Shown: positions 48,339 through 55,980 of the stretch, in pieces
Layout of the letters: the number at the start of each line of letters is the position of its first letter
Position numbering within the stretch: position 1 is the stretch's first letter
DNA from: Pseudomonadota bacterium
GTDB lineage: Bacteria > Myxococcota_A > Polyangia > Polyangiales > JAFGIB01
Reading direction: 5' to 3'
Length of the DNA stretch: 55,980 bases
Assembly (NCBI GenBank): GCA_017881185.1
Contig: JADGRE010000008.1
Span: forward strand, 1-55,980
Position numbers and translations under genes: made by a program
Notes under the pieces: model-generated
What the model saw: only the letters and a program-made list of their open reading frames with translations
Database searches by the model: none
Told to the model about the DNA's origin: nothing

Positions 48339-49295
48339 ATGCACGCCTGGCGCAAGCACAGCTGGACGATCGTGTTGCTCGACGAGCGTGGAGGCTCATC
48401 TCGTCAGCTGCAACTACCAGGCATCTGCAGCACGCTCGGCCAGTGGACCGCGCTCTGTTGCTGCATCTTGGCCTGCTTCGCGGGTTGGCACATGCAGGCA
48501 CGCTACGCGGTGCGCGGACAGCAGGTGACCGACCTCGCGCAGCTGAACGAGAGCGCCGAGCGCTGGAGCCTCTTCGAGCGTCTGGCGCCGGCGCGTCAGG
48601 GCCCCAGCCGCGACGAGCTGGGGCGGCGCGCGGCCGTGGCACGGGCGCAGCGGCTGGGCCTGGGCGACCGACGCGCCGCCGAGCTCTTGTGGTCGGGCAC
48701 AGTGCCCGCCGAATGGGTCGAGGAAGCGGCGCGCGGTGGCGGTAGCGACGGCACGCTGCAGTGGCCGGTGCGTCAGGGCTACTTCGGGCGCGGCTTCGGT
48801 TCGGGCGAGAACGGCTACCACCTGGCGGTCGACATCGATGGCGAGCGCGGCTCCGAAGTGCTCGCCGCAGCACCGGGCCTCGTGGGCTACGTGGGCCGCG
48901 AGCTGCGCGGCTACGGTAACATGGTGCTCTTGGTGCACGCCGACGGTCGCGTCACGCTCTACGGGCACAACCAGCGCGCGCTGGTCGTGGCAGGACAACG
49001 CGTGGCGCAGGGCCAGGCCATCGCGGAGCTCGGCAGCACCGGCCACAGCATGGGACCGCACGTGCACTTCGAGCTGATCCACGACGGCCGCAACTGCGAC
49101 CCGCTGGCGTTGTTTAGGCCGAGCGCGCAGGACGACGCGCGCACGCCGAACATCACGCCTGCCGTGTGGCAGCTGGGCCAAGAGCGGCCGCGCGCCGTGC
49201 GCTGCCAGCACCGCATCGCGCATCCGCGACACGACGACGACGAATCCGTCATCGATGCCAACGCCGAGCTACCGAGCGGCGCGCACTCGGGTTGA
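48339..49295 (+). CDS. M23 (LytM) family murein endopeptidase
   Basis: The 318-residue product has an N-terminal membrane anchor (~37-52), a helical linker (~55-130), and a LytM/M23 domain with zinc ligands HLAVD (His161, Asp165), the catalytic YGHN (His210), and HVHFE (His241, His243). All ligands are present, so it should be an active D,D- or Gly/DAP endopeptidase located in the periplasm. A C-terminal Asp/His-rich tail (HPRHDDDESV) follows. It is 13 nt after the small membrane protein. Bactofilin plus M23 is a recognised wall-remodelling pair. Confidence 0.9.
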   Translation: MHAWRKHSWTIVLLDERGGSSRQLQLPGICSTLGQWTALCCCILACFAGWHMQARYAVRGQQVTDLAQLNESAERWSLFERLAPARQGPSRDELGRRAAVARAQRLGLGDRRAAELLWSGTVPAEWVEEAARGGGSDGTLQWPVRQGYFGRGFGSGENGYHLAVDIDGERGSEVLAAAPGLVGYVGRELRGYGNMVLLVHADGRVTLYGHNQRALVVAGQRVAQGQAIAELGSTGHSMGPHVHFELIHDGRNCDPLALFRPSAQDDARTPNITPAVWQLGQERPRAVRCQHRIAHPRHDDDESVIDANAELPSGAHSG

Positions 49296-49301
49296 TCGGC
49301 C

Positions 49302-49964
49302 TCAGCCGCGCTTCATGAGCAGGTCGAGCACCGGGCGGTACATGCCCTGCTTGATGGCGCCGAGCACCGGGCGCGGCTTGCCGACGTGCGCCTTGGCCAG
49401 CGCGAGCGCAGCGGGCAACACGCTCTGCTCCGGCGCGACCTCGTGCACGATGCCTGCAGCCCGCGCTTGCTCGGCGGTGTAGCGGCGGCCGCTGACCATG
49501 GCCTCGTGGGCCGCGTTGCTCGGCAAGCGCGCTTGAATCAGCGCCGCCATCGGCGGCGTGAACGGAATCTGGATGTCGACCTCGGGCAAGCAGAAGTAGC
49601 CTCGGTCGTCGCGCATCACGCGGTAGTCGTGGGCGATGGCGAGCATCGCACCGGCGGCAAAGGTGTGGCCATTGAGCGCGCAAACCGTGATCATTGGGAA
49701 GCCGAGCAGACGCCCGAGCAGCTCATGCACGCGCTGCACACAATGCGCCGCCTGCTCGCGACCGGGGCCGCCCATCCACTCGAGATCGAGGCCGTTCGAA
49801 TAGAACTTGCCCTCGCCGACCGTGACGAGCGCCGTGGGCTCGGTCGACTTTTCGATCTCGTCGAGCTTGGCGTGGAGCTCGTTCACGAAGGGCAGGTTCA
49901 AGCGGTTTTCGCCGCTGCGCAGCTGCAGCACGAACACGCCGTCTTGTTTGTGCAGATCGATCAT
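49302..49964 (-). CDS. Enoyl-CoA hydratase/isomerase family protein
   Basis: Crotonase-fold protein of 220 residues. Features include KFYSNGLDLEW, FPMITVCALNGHTFAAGAMLAIAHDYRVM forming the oxyanion hole and CoA-binding region, and YFCLPEVDIQIPFT. The pattern is closest to delta3,delta2-enoyl-CoA isomerases (ECI type), with a Glu in LPEVDI as the catalytic acid. The length is somewhat short but complete. It lies 49 nt after hemL on the same strand. Confidence 0.85.
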   Translation of the reverse strand: MIDLHKQDGVFVLQLRSGENRLNLPFVNELHAKLDEIEKSTEPTALVTVGEGKFYSNGLDLEWMGGPGREQAAHCVQRVHELLGRLLGFPMITVCALNGHTFAAGAMLAIAHDYRVMRDDRGYFCLPEVDIQIPFTPPMAALIQARLPSNAAHEAMVSGRRYTAEQARAAGIVHEVAPEQSVLPAALALAKAHVGKPRPVLGAIKQGMYRPVLDLLMKRG

Positions 49965-50013
49965 GACGCGATGCTACACCAAGCGGGCGGCACTACCAGC
50001 AAGCCGTGGAGGT

Positions 50014-51306
50014 TCACTGCGCGGCGAGCGCGGCGAGCGCGACGATCACGGCCTTGCGGGTCTGCTCGAGCGCTGCGTCGTCGTGCGCGAGCGAGATGAA
50101 GCCTGCTTCGAACTGCGAGGGTGGCCAGTACACGCCGTGCTCGAGCAGCGTGCGGTGGAAGCGAGCGAAGCGCTTGCGGTCGCAGCGGTTGGCGTCGTCC
50201 CAAGAGCGGATGGGGCCAGCGCCGAAGAAGGGCGTGAGCATGGAACCCACGCGCTGGACTGTCAGCTGGACACTCGATGCTTTCGCGGCATCGACCAGCA
50301 ACGCTTCGAGCTGCGCGCCCAGCGCTTGCAGGCGCGCGTACACGCCAGGCTCTCGCAAGAGCGCGAGCGTCGCGACGCCGGCAGCCATGGCCAACGGATT
50401 GCCACTGAGAGTCCCCGCCTGATACACGGGACCAAGCGGCGACACGCGCTCCATGATCTCGCGCCGCCCGCCGTACACACCCACGGGCAAGCCACCGCCG
50501 ACGATCTTGCCGAGCGTGGTGAGGTCGGGCTCGATGCCGTAGAGCGCCTGCGCACCGCCGTAGGCCACGCGAAAGCCCGTCATGACTTCATCGAACACGA
50601 GCAATGCGCCCGACTCGCGCGTGAGCTCGCGCAAGAGCTGCAGGAAGCCTGGCTCTGCGGGCACGCAGCCCATGTTGCCCACCACGGGCTCGAGGATGAG
50701 CGCGGCCACGTCGCGACCGCGAGCAGTGAACAGCGCACGCGCAGCGGCGTCGTCGTTCCAAGGCAGCACCACGGTGGTGGCCGCGATGCCCGCAGGCACG
50801 CCGGCGCTGTCGGGCTCGCCGAAGGTGGCCGCACCGCTGCCAGCCTTCACGAGCAAGTAGTCGGCGCCGCCGTGGTAGCAGCCCTCGAACTTCACCACCA
50901 GCTCACGGCCGGTGAAGCCGCGCGCCACGCGCAATGCACCCATCACGGCTTCGGTGCCACTGCTGGTCATGCGCAGCATCTGCATCGACGGATATGCGGC
51001 GCTGACCACCTCGGCCAGCTCGACCTCGGCTGGACATGGCGCGCCGTAGCTTGCGCCGCGCTGCATCGCGCGCTGTACGGCTTCCACCACGCGTGGGTGC
51101 GCGTGACCGAGAATCATCGGCCCCCACGAACCCACGTAGTCGACGTATTTGTTGCCGTCGACATCGGTCATGTACGCGCCCGCGGCCTCGGCGATGAACA
51201 CCGGCTCGCCTTCGACGGCGCGAAACGCACGCACAGGGGAGTTCACGCCGCCCGGCAACAAGGCGCGGGCGCGCTGACGCAATTCTGCAGATCGAGATTG
51301 GCTCAT
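50014..51306 (-). CDS. hemL: Glutamate-1-semialdehyde 2,1-aminomutase HemL
   Basis: HemL converts glutamate-1-semialdehyde to 5-aminolevulinate, the C5 route to tetrapyrroles. The 430 residues have PGGVNSPVRAF, SSGTEAVMGALRVAR, GCYHGGADYLL, FDEVMTGFRVA and the PLP lysine in TTLGKIVGGGLPVG (Lys267). Length is normal. The ATG is taken at 51306. It diverges from the glycosyltransferase gene at 51454. Confidence 0.97.
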   Translation of the reverse strand: MSQSRSAELRQRARALLPGGVNSPVRAFRAVEGEPVFIAEAAGAYMTDVDGNKYVDYVGSWGPMILGHAHPRVVEAVQRAMQRGASYGAPCPAEVELAEVVSAAYPSMQMLRMTSSGTEAVMGALRVARGFTGRELVVKFEGCYHGGADYLLVKAGSGAATFGEPDSAGVPAGIAATTVVLPWNDDAAARALFTARGRDVAALILEPVVGNMGCVPAEPGFLQLLRELTRESGALLVFDEVMTGFRVAYGGAQALYGIEPDLTTLGKIVGGGLPVGVYGGRREIMERVSPLGPVYQAGTLSGNPLAMAAGVATLALLREPGVYARLQALGAQLEALLVDAAKASSVQLTVQRVGSMLTPFFGAGPIRSWDDANRCDRKRFARFHRTLLEHGVYWPPSQFEAGFISLAHDDAALEQTRKAVIVALAALAAQ

Positions 51307-51453
51307 GGCCCTGGCAGCGTGCCGATCTGTGCCCGGGCGTGCAAGGGCTGTGCGTCGCGACTACCGTGGACACCAGCTGCTCGCGGGTTCGGGATGAGAC
51401 TGATATCCTCGAACTCCGATTTCCGGACCGCCATGCGCATGTGCTGAGCATCG

Positions 51454-52761
51454 ATGACTCCACCACCCTCGCCGCTCAGCGCGCTCCTGGTGAGCTACGC
51501 GTTCCCCAGGCCCGGCTCTGGCCGCGGCTCGCTCGTCGGCGGCGAACGCATGCGACAGTTCGCAAAGTACCTGCCCGAGCACGGCATTACTCCGGTTGTG
51601 CTGACACACGGTGGGCTGAAGCAGCCGCAGCTGGGGCCCGAAATCCACAGCGTGGCCGACCTCGCGCGCGTGTTCGGCGAGCTCATCGGCGTGCGCCGCG
51701 TTGTTGGCGCAAGCGCGAGCAGCGAGAGCCGCGCGGGCAAAGTCGACAGGCTCGATGCCTGGCGCGCACGCGTGGAGCCGTGGATCTTCCCCGACCTCCC
51801 CTCGTACAGCTGGGCGCCACTGGCGGTGGCGCGTGGTCTCGCGCTGATCCGCAAGTCGAGTGCCGCGTTGATCGTGTCGTCTTCGCCGCCGGTCGCCAAC
51901 CATGCCGTCGCGCTCGCGCTGAAGCGCTCGACCGGCCTGCCGTGGATCGCCGACTTCAGGGACGGCTACTCCTTCGAGCCACCCGACGGACCACCACACC
52001 AATTGCTGCTGCGTCGCGCGTTCGAGCGCGAGATCTTGCGCGAGGCAGACCGCTCGATCGGCGTGACGGATCCCATCAGCGTCGCGCTGCAAGCCCTGCA
52101 ACCAGAGCAGGCAGACAAGGTGCTCACGCTGCGTAACGGTTTCGATCCCGACGTCGTGCCCTCGGCCAGTACGCTGCCAGCGCGACGCCCCGACGGGTCG
52201 CTGCGCATCTTGTACGCAGGGTCAGCCGCCGCGTTCACCACGGGCCAGAGTCTGAGCTCGCTGCTGTCGGGTTTCGAGCTACTTGCACATGCGCCCGCGA
52301 CGCCCGCAGTGCTGCAGCTGGCAGGTGCATTTGCCGATGACGAGCTGCAGGGCTATCTCGGCGATCGACGGATCGAGCGCAACGGTTGGCTCAGCCGGCC
52401 GCAGGTGCTGCGGGCCATGCTCGACGCAGACGTGCTGGTCGTGCTCTCGAGCACACGCGCGAGTGTCGCGACCTCCAAGCTTTTCGACTACATCGGCGCC
52501 GGCCGGCCCATCCTGGTGGTGGGCAGTCACAGCGAAGCGGCGCGCATCGTGCGCGACAGCGGCTTTGGGCTGGTGTGCGACGACGAGCCGCAGCAGATCG
52601 CGCAGGCGCTGCGCCGGCTCGCCGCCGAGCGCGAACAGTGGCAAGCCCGCCTCGCGTCGCCGGAGCTTGCACGGGCCCGCGCGCAGCATTCGCGTCGAAC
52701 CCAGGCCGGCGAGCTCGCGCGCGTGATTCGCGAAGTGATCGCGACTCACTCCAGCGCCTGA
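51454..52761 (+). CDS. Family 4-type glycosyltransferase
   Basis: The 435-residue GT-B protein has an N-terminal Rossmann start (ALLVSYAFPRPGSGRGSLVGGERM) and a central LRILYAGSAAAFTTG hinge. The C-terminal donor-site region reads LDADVLVVLSSTRASVATSKLFDYIGAGRPIL, with the Lys and an aspartate in place of the common glutamate. It probably adds a sugar to a surface polysaccharide. It lies just upstream of a second GT-B-like gene, suggesting a two-gene unit. Specificity cannot be read from sequence. Confidence 0.85.
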   Translation: MTPPPSPLSALLVSYAFPRPGSGRGSLVGGERMRQFAKYLPEHGITPVVLTHGGLKQPQLGPEIHSVADLARVFGELIGVRRVVGASASSESRAGKVDRLDAWRARVEPWIFPDLPSYSWAPLAVARGLALIRKSSAALIVSSSPPVANHAVALALKRSTGLPWIADFRDGYSFEPPDGPPHQLLLRRAFEREILREADRSIGVTDPISVALQALQPEQADKVLTLRNGFDPDVVPSASTLPARRPDGSLRILYAGSAAAFTTGQSLSSLLSGFELLAHAPATPAVLQLAGAFADDELQGYLGDRRIERNGWLSRPQVLRAMLDADVLVVLSSTRASVATSKLFDYIGAGRPILVVGSHSEAARIVRDSGFGLVCDDEPQQIAQALRRLAAEREQWQARLASPELARARAQHSRRTQAGELARVIREVIATHSSA

Positions 52762-52959
52762 AGCTGCGCGCCTGATTTGGTGGCCATCGACCGTCAGCGT
52801 AGTCTGGCGACCCCTGTCCCGCGCCATCGGAATACACCCGGCGCAATGTGGCCTGCGCGCGTGAGGCGTGGCTTACTTCACGAGCGCTGGCGCAGCGCGG
52901 CCACGCGGGCGAAACTCGACTCGGCATGTTCACCATCACAGAGCGAGCACACGGCTAAG

Positions 52960-54498
52960 GTGCTGCCCCTCGAAAGCATCGAGCTGCTTCAGCGCTGGGA
53001 GCGGACCTATCCCGTCGCCGACTGGGTGGTGCGGGGACTTCGGATGTGGCCGCTCCTGCGGGTGCGCCTCGGTGAGCGCCTGAACGCGAGCTCCAGCACG
53101 GCCGATGCGTTCCTGGCGGCGTCTCGCGGGCGCCGGCTGCGTCACGCGAAGATGATCTTGAATCAAGTCAAGACGCTGCAAGCGCATGCACGAGACCGTG
53201 AGCATACGGCGAAGCCTGGGCTGCCGACCGAGGCAGTATTCCTGTCACACCCCGCGTCTCGCCGGCGCGTGGGTGACAGCTGGTACGACGCGTTCTGCGA
53301 TCCGATCGCCGATGAGCTGGAACGAGCCGGCCTGCGTAGCCTCATGCTAGAGGCTGCACCCTACCCCGCGCAGTATCGGTTGCCGCGTCATCGAGCCTCG
53401 CTGCTCATCGAGCCGCACATGCTGCGGGCCACGACCGAAGGCGCCGTGCTCAGCGCACTGCCGTTCAGCGGGGCCCAGGCTCGCCTCGAGGGCTACGCGG
53501 CGTTGCGCGCAGAGGTCGCGAAGGCGTGCGGTGCAGATCTCTTGATGCCGCCATCCACCTTGCACAAGCGTGCGCTGCAGATTCAGCGACTTGCGGCGTA
53601 CTTCGCGAAGATCTTCGAGCGCACGCGACCCAAGCTCGCGATGACCGTCTGCTACTACACCGAGTCGGGCATGGCCTTCAGTCTGGCGGCACGACGTGCC
53701 GGCATACTGTCGGTGGACCTCCAGCACGGCGTCATCCACAGCCACCCGGCGTACGCGGGGTGGAGCGCGCTGCCCGACGACGGCTTCGAGCTCGTGCCCG
53801 ATATGTTCTGGTGCTGGACCGAGCGCGACGCGGCAGTGATCCATGACTGGCCCGCGCGACAGCGGACCCGACACAGAAGCATCGTCGGAGGCCAGCCGTG
53901 GAGCTGTTTCTGGCTGGAGGCGCACGACGCCGCCGCCAGCAGCATCCGCCGCCGGGCAGACGCACTGCGCGCGGCCAGCCATGGGCAGGCTACGGTGCTC
54001 GTGACGCTGCAGTGGGACCTCGGCTTGACGCCACTGATCAAAGAGCTGATCGCCCGCGCGCCCGCGGGCTTTCGGTTCTGGCTGCGCCTGCATCACGTCA
54101 TGAACGCCGAACAAGCCGCGCACATCGCGGCCTGGGCACGAGCTCACGCGCCTGATCGCTGCGTCGTCGACGAACCCACCGAGTTGCCACTGCCCCTACT
54201 GCTACTGCACACCGACGTGCACGTCACGCGCCACTCGACCGTGGTCCAAGAAGCCGGAGCAGCAGGCGTGGCCAGCGTCGTGCTCGATCCGCTCGCGCTC
54301 GAGCTCTACGCCTTCGAGGTCGGTGTGGGCCTTGTGACGCTTGCGACCGAGCCCGACCAGGTGATCGCCGCGATCGAGACCCGCGCAGCCGCGCGCAAGC
54401 TACGGGCAGCGACTCCCGCGCTCGGCACGCCCCAAACGCTGCGCGCGGCGCTTCACGCGCTACAGCGGCAGAGCCGAGACGCCCCGCACGCACCGTGA
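52960..54498 (+). CDS. Capsule-polysaccharide-type GT-B-like protein
   Basis: The protein (512 residues from GTG 52960) starts with LPLESIELLQRWERTYPVADW, a charged helical segment common in such proteins. It continues with the SVDLQHGVIHSHPAYAGW motif resembling capsule polysaccharide synthesis or export proteins (KpsC/LpsZ-like) and ends with a second Rossmann part (HVTRHSTVVQEAGAAG). Upstream codons to 52777 stay open but have poorer third-position GC and an unlike sequence, so I reject that longer start. It is presumed cytoplasmic, acting on a surface glycan. Confidence 0.7.
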   Translation: MLPLESIELLQRWERTYPVADWVVRGLRMWPLLRVRLGERLNASSSTADAFLAASRGRRLRHAKMILNQVKTLQAHARDREHTAKPGLPTEAVFLSHPASRRRVGDSWYDAFCDPIADELERAGLRSLMLEAAPYPAQYRLPRHRASLLIEPHMLRATTEGAVLSALPFSGAQARLEGYAALRAEVAKACGADLLMPPSTLHKRALQIQRLAAYFAKIFERTRPKLAMTVCYYTESGMAFSLAARRAGILSVDLQHGVIHSHPAYAGWSALPDDGFELVPDMFWCWTERDAAVIHDWPARQRTRHRSIVGGQPWSCFWLEAHDAAASSIRRRADALRAASHGQATVLVTLQWDLGLTPLIKELIARAPAGFRFWLRLHHVMNAEQAAHIAAWARAHAPDRCVVDEPTELPLPLLLLHTDVHVTRHSTVVQEAGAAGVASVVLDPLALELYAFEVGVGLVTLATEPDQVIAAIETRAAARKLRAATPALGTPQTLRAALHALQRQSRDAPHAP

Positions 54499-54571
54499 TG
54501 GCCCCCTCCCCGGCCAGCCGCCAGATCGCTGAAATAACCCGCAGAACCCGTGTGTTGCGTACCCGGCCGGG

Positions 54572-54597
54572 GGCGTGGTAACGCGCCGGCCACCCCG
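54572..54597. promoter_or_regulatory. Hairpin upstream of the MoxR gene
   Basis: GGCCGG and CCGGCC flank an inner CGT/ACG pair, forming a GC-rich stem-loop at about 54572-54597, roughly 25 nt before the MoxR start codon. It could be a terminator of the preceding gene or a leader structure. No T-tract is seen. Confidence 0.35.
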
Positions 54598-54619
54598 CAA
54601 GCCACCCCAGAGGAACCGC

Positions 54620-55642
54620 ATGTACAGCGACGTCAGAGCCATCAACGAGCTCGTCGAGCGAGAGAGCGCCTTCATCGACGCCATCGTGGCCGAGGTCGGC
54701 AAGGTGATCGTGGGCCAGGAACACATGGTGGAGCGGCTGCTCATCGGCCTGCTCACCTCCGGCCACGTCCTTCTGGAAGGCGTGCCGGGTCTGGCCAAGA
54801 CGCTGACGGTCAAGACGCTGTGCGACACGGTCTCGGCCAAGTTCCAGCGCATCCAGTTCACGCCGGATCTGTTGCCAGCCGACTTGGTGGGCACGGTCAT
54901 CTACAACCAGCAGAGCGGCAAGTTCAGCGCCAAGAAGGGCCCCATCTTCGCGAACCTGATCCTGGCAGACGAGATCAACCGCGCACCGGCCAAGGTGCAG
55001 AGCGCGCTGCTCGAGGCCATGCAGGAACGCCAAGTCACGATCGGCGACGAGACCTTCCCGCTCGACCGGCCGTTCATGGTGATGGCCACGCAGAATCCGC
55101 TGGAACAAGAAGGCACCTACCCACTGCCCGAAGCGCAGATCGACCGCTTCATGCTGCACGTGCAGGTCGGCTATCCGTCGCGCGACGAAGAGCGCAAGAT
55201 CATGGAGCGCATGTCGCAGCACCTCTTGCGCGAGGCCGACCAAGACAGCACGGCGCTCACCATGCGCGCCAAGCACGTGGTCAGTCCCGCCGACATCCTG
55301 CAAGCCCGCAAGGTCGTAGGTCAGGTGTACGTCGACGAGAAGATCAAGGACTACATCATCGACGTAGTGCTCGCGACGCGCGATCCCAAGCGCGCCGGCC
55401 TCAAAGATCTGAGCGAGATGATCGCCCACGGCGCCTCGCCGCGCGCATCGATCGCGCTCAACATGGCCTCGCGCGCCCACGCCTTCATGCGCCACCGCGG
55501 CTTCGTCACCCCCGAAGACATCAAGGCCGTAGGCCCCGACGTGCTGCGCCACCGCCTGATCCGAAGCTACGAAGCCGAAGCCGAAGAAATCTCCAGCGAT
55601 CAGATCGTGCGCCGCATCTTCGAAGCCGTCGAGGTCCCCTGA
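54620..55642 (+). CDS. MoxR family AAA+ ATPase
   Basis: MoxR ATPases act as chaperones that assemble or activate partner proteins, often VWA or DUF58 proteins. The 340-residue protein has Walker A GVPGLAKT (~50-57), Walker B LILADEINRA (~117-126), FMVMATQNPLEQEGTYPLPEAQIDRF (sensor 1) and RASIALNMASRA (sensor 2). The ATG at 54620 has AGAGGA 5 nt upstream; a longer frame to 54575 is rejected. It is followed by a DUF58 gene, the standard MoxR-DUF58 neighbour. Confidence 0.95.
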   Translation: MYSDVRAINELVERESAFIDAIVAEVGKVIVGQEHMVERLLIGLLTSGHVLLEGVPGLAKTLTVKTLCDTVSAKFQRIQFTPDLLPADLVGTVIYNQQSGKFSAKKGPIFANLILADEINRAPAKVQSALLEAMQERQVTIGDETFPLDRPFMVMATQNPLEQEGTYPLPEAQIDRFMLHVQVGYPSRDEERKIMERMSQHLLREADQDSTALTMRAKHVVSPADILQARKVVGQVYVDEKIKDYIIDVVLATRDPKRAGLKDLSEMIAHGASPRASIALNMASRAHAFMRHRGFVTPEDIKAVGPDVLRHRLIRSYEAEAEEISSDQIVRRIFEAVEVP

Positions 55643-55643
55643 T

Positions 55644-55763
55644 GGCGCCGCGCCTTGGGGCCCATCCGCGGCTTACGTCCTCGCTCCCCTCGGTCATGCA
55701 CAGGAGTGCACTCCCTCGGGTCGCTGCGGGCGCGCTCGCGGCTGGACCCCAATTCGCGACGCC
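55644..55763. repeat. 120-nt palindromic element between moxR and the DUF58 gene
   Basis: A 17-nt arm at 55644-55660 and its complement at 55747-55763 match at 14 of 17 positions. Inward, the match continues imperfectly (CCGCG, GTGCAC/GTGCAC) to a centre near 55700. The centre TGCAC-AGGA-GTGCA forms a short perfect hairpin. The whole forms a large imperfect stem-loop, like intergenic palindromic REP-type repeats. Confidence 0.6.
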
Positions 55764-55800
55764 CTGACGTTGAGCACTCCATGACCTGCGGACGATTCAC

Positions 55801-55980
55801 ATGATTGCTCGGGAAATTGTTAAGAAGCTGCGCAAGATCGAGATCCATACGGCTCGATTGGCCAACGATCAGCTGGCCGGCAGCTACCACTCGGTCTTCA
55901 AGGGTCGCGGCATGGCGTTCAGTGAAGTGCGCCAGTACCAGCCGGGCGACGACGTGCGCTTCATCGACTGGAACGTCAGC
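55801..55980 (+). CDS. DUF58 protein, 5' part only
   Basis: The ATG 55801 opens 60 codons that run off the right edge. The sequence shows the DUF58 start: an IVKKLRKIEIHTARLAND helix, GSYHSVFKGRGMAFSEVR, and YQPGDDVRFIDWNVS, the conserved DUF58 core. It follows moxR by 158 nt, across the palindromic element. MoxR and DUF58 proteins are coupled in many genomes, and DUF58 proteins resemble VWA adaptor domains. Function is unknown. Confidence 0.9.
   Translation, partial: MIAREIVKKLRKIEIHTARLANDQLAGSYHSVFKGRGMAFSEVRQYQPGDDVRFIDWNVS

Noticed and set aside
55642..55767. A 41-codon frame overlapping the MoxR stop codon
   Set aside because: It lies in the palindromic element and has low-complexity sequence with no support as a protein.

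Overview
The window is GC-rich and densely coded, and it reads as a chromosomal segment of a myxobacterium-like bacterium (Myxococcota, probably the Polyangia side). The indicators are an MglA-type polarity GTPase, MopE-type lipoprotein repeats, a giant kinase/sigma-54 activator fusion, a bactofilin with an M23 peptidase, and a meso-DAP type murein pathway. Taxonomy is inferred from gene content only; no rRNA or tRNA gene is seen.

Layout. 1-8473: surface/secreted protein region with a Cys-rich exported protein cut by the left edge, a small exported protein, and a 1961-residue lipoprotein with eight MopE-like metal-binding repeats followed by three receptor-L-type solenoid blocks. 8727-25692 (minus): an almost complete dcw cluster, mraZ-rsmH-ftsL-ftsI-murE-murF-mraY-murD-ftsW-murG-murC-ftsQ-ftsA-ftsZ, with mostly overlapping genes and no murB or ddl. 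It starts at a promoter followed by 10-bp-spaced MraZ-box-like repeats and ends at an intrinsic terminator. 26045-31886 (plus): a divergent operon mglA - PocR-type sensor histidine kinase - thiL - larB - larC - metallophosphoesterase. 32032-39618 (minus): pyrR-pyrB-namZ followed by a 1609-residue Ser/Thr kinase-ATPase-TPR-GAF-sigma54 activator fusion. The convergent gap before it is full of inverted repeats.

39746-44739: ATP-grasp enzyme, neutral-ceramidase-like protein, PHP-domain protein and a polytopic GT-C-like membrane protein. 44744-47305 (minus): F0 genes atpZ, atpI, atpB, atpE and a ccmE whose haem-binding motif is CxxxY. 47700-49295 (plus): bactofilin, a previously easy-to-miss 56-residue membrane protein, and an M23 peptidase. 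49302-51306 (minus): hemL and an enoyl-CoA hydratase/isomerase. 51454-54498 (plus): two GT-B-like surface polysaccharide proteins. 54620-end: a MoxR ATPase and the start of a DUF58 protein, separated by a large palindromic element.

Together the window links cell-wall synthesis and division (dcw, NamZ, bactofilin/M23), polarity signalling (MglA plus kinase), energy (F0) and cell-surface polymers. The items most worth a second look are the kinase/sigma54 fusion, the MglA-PocR kinase pair, the MopE/L-domain lipoprotein, the stand-alone membrane module beside the M23 peptidase, the MraZ-like operator, the CxxxY CcmE, the Na+-type residues in AtpE, and the moxR-DUF58 palindrome.
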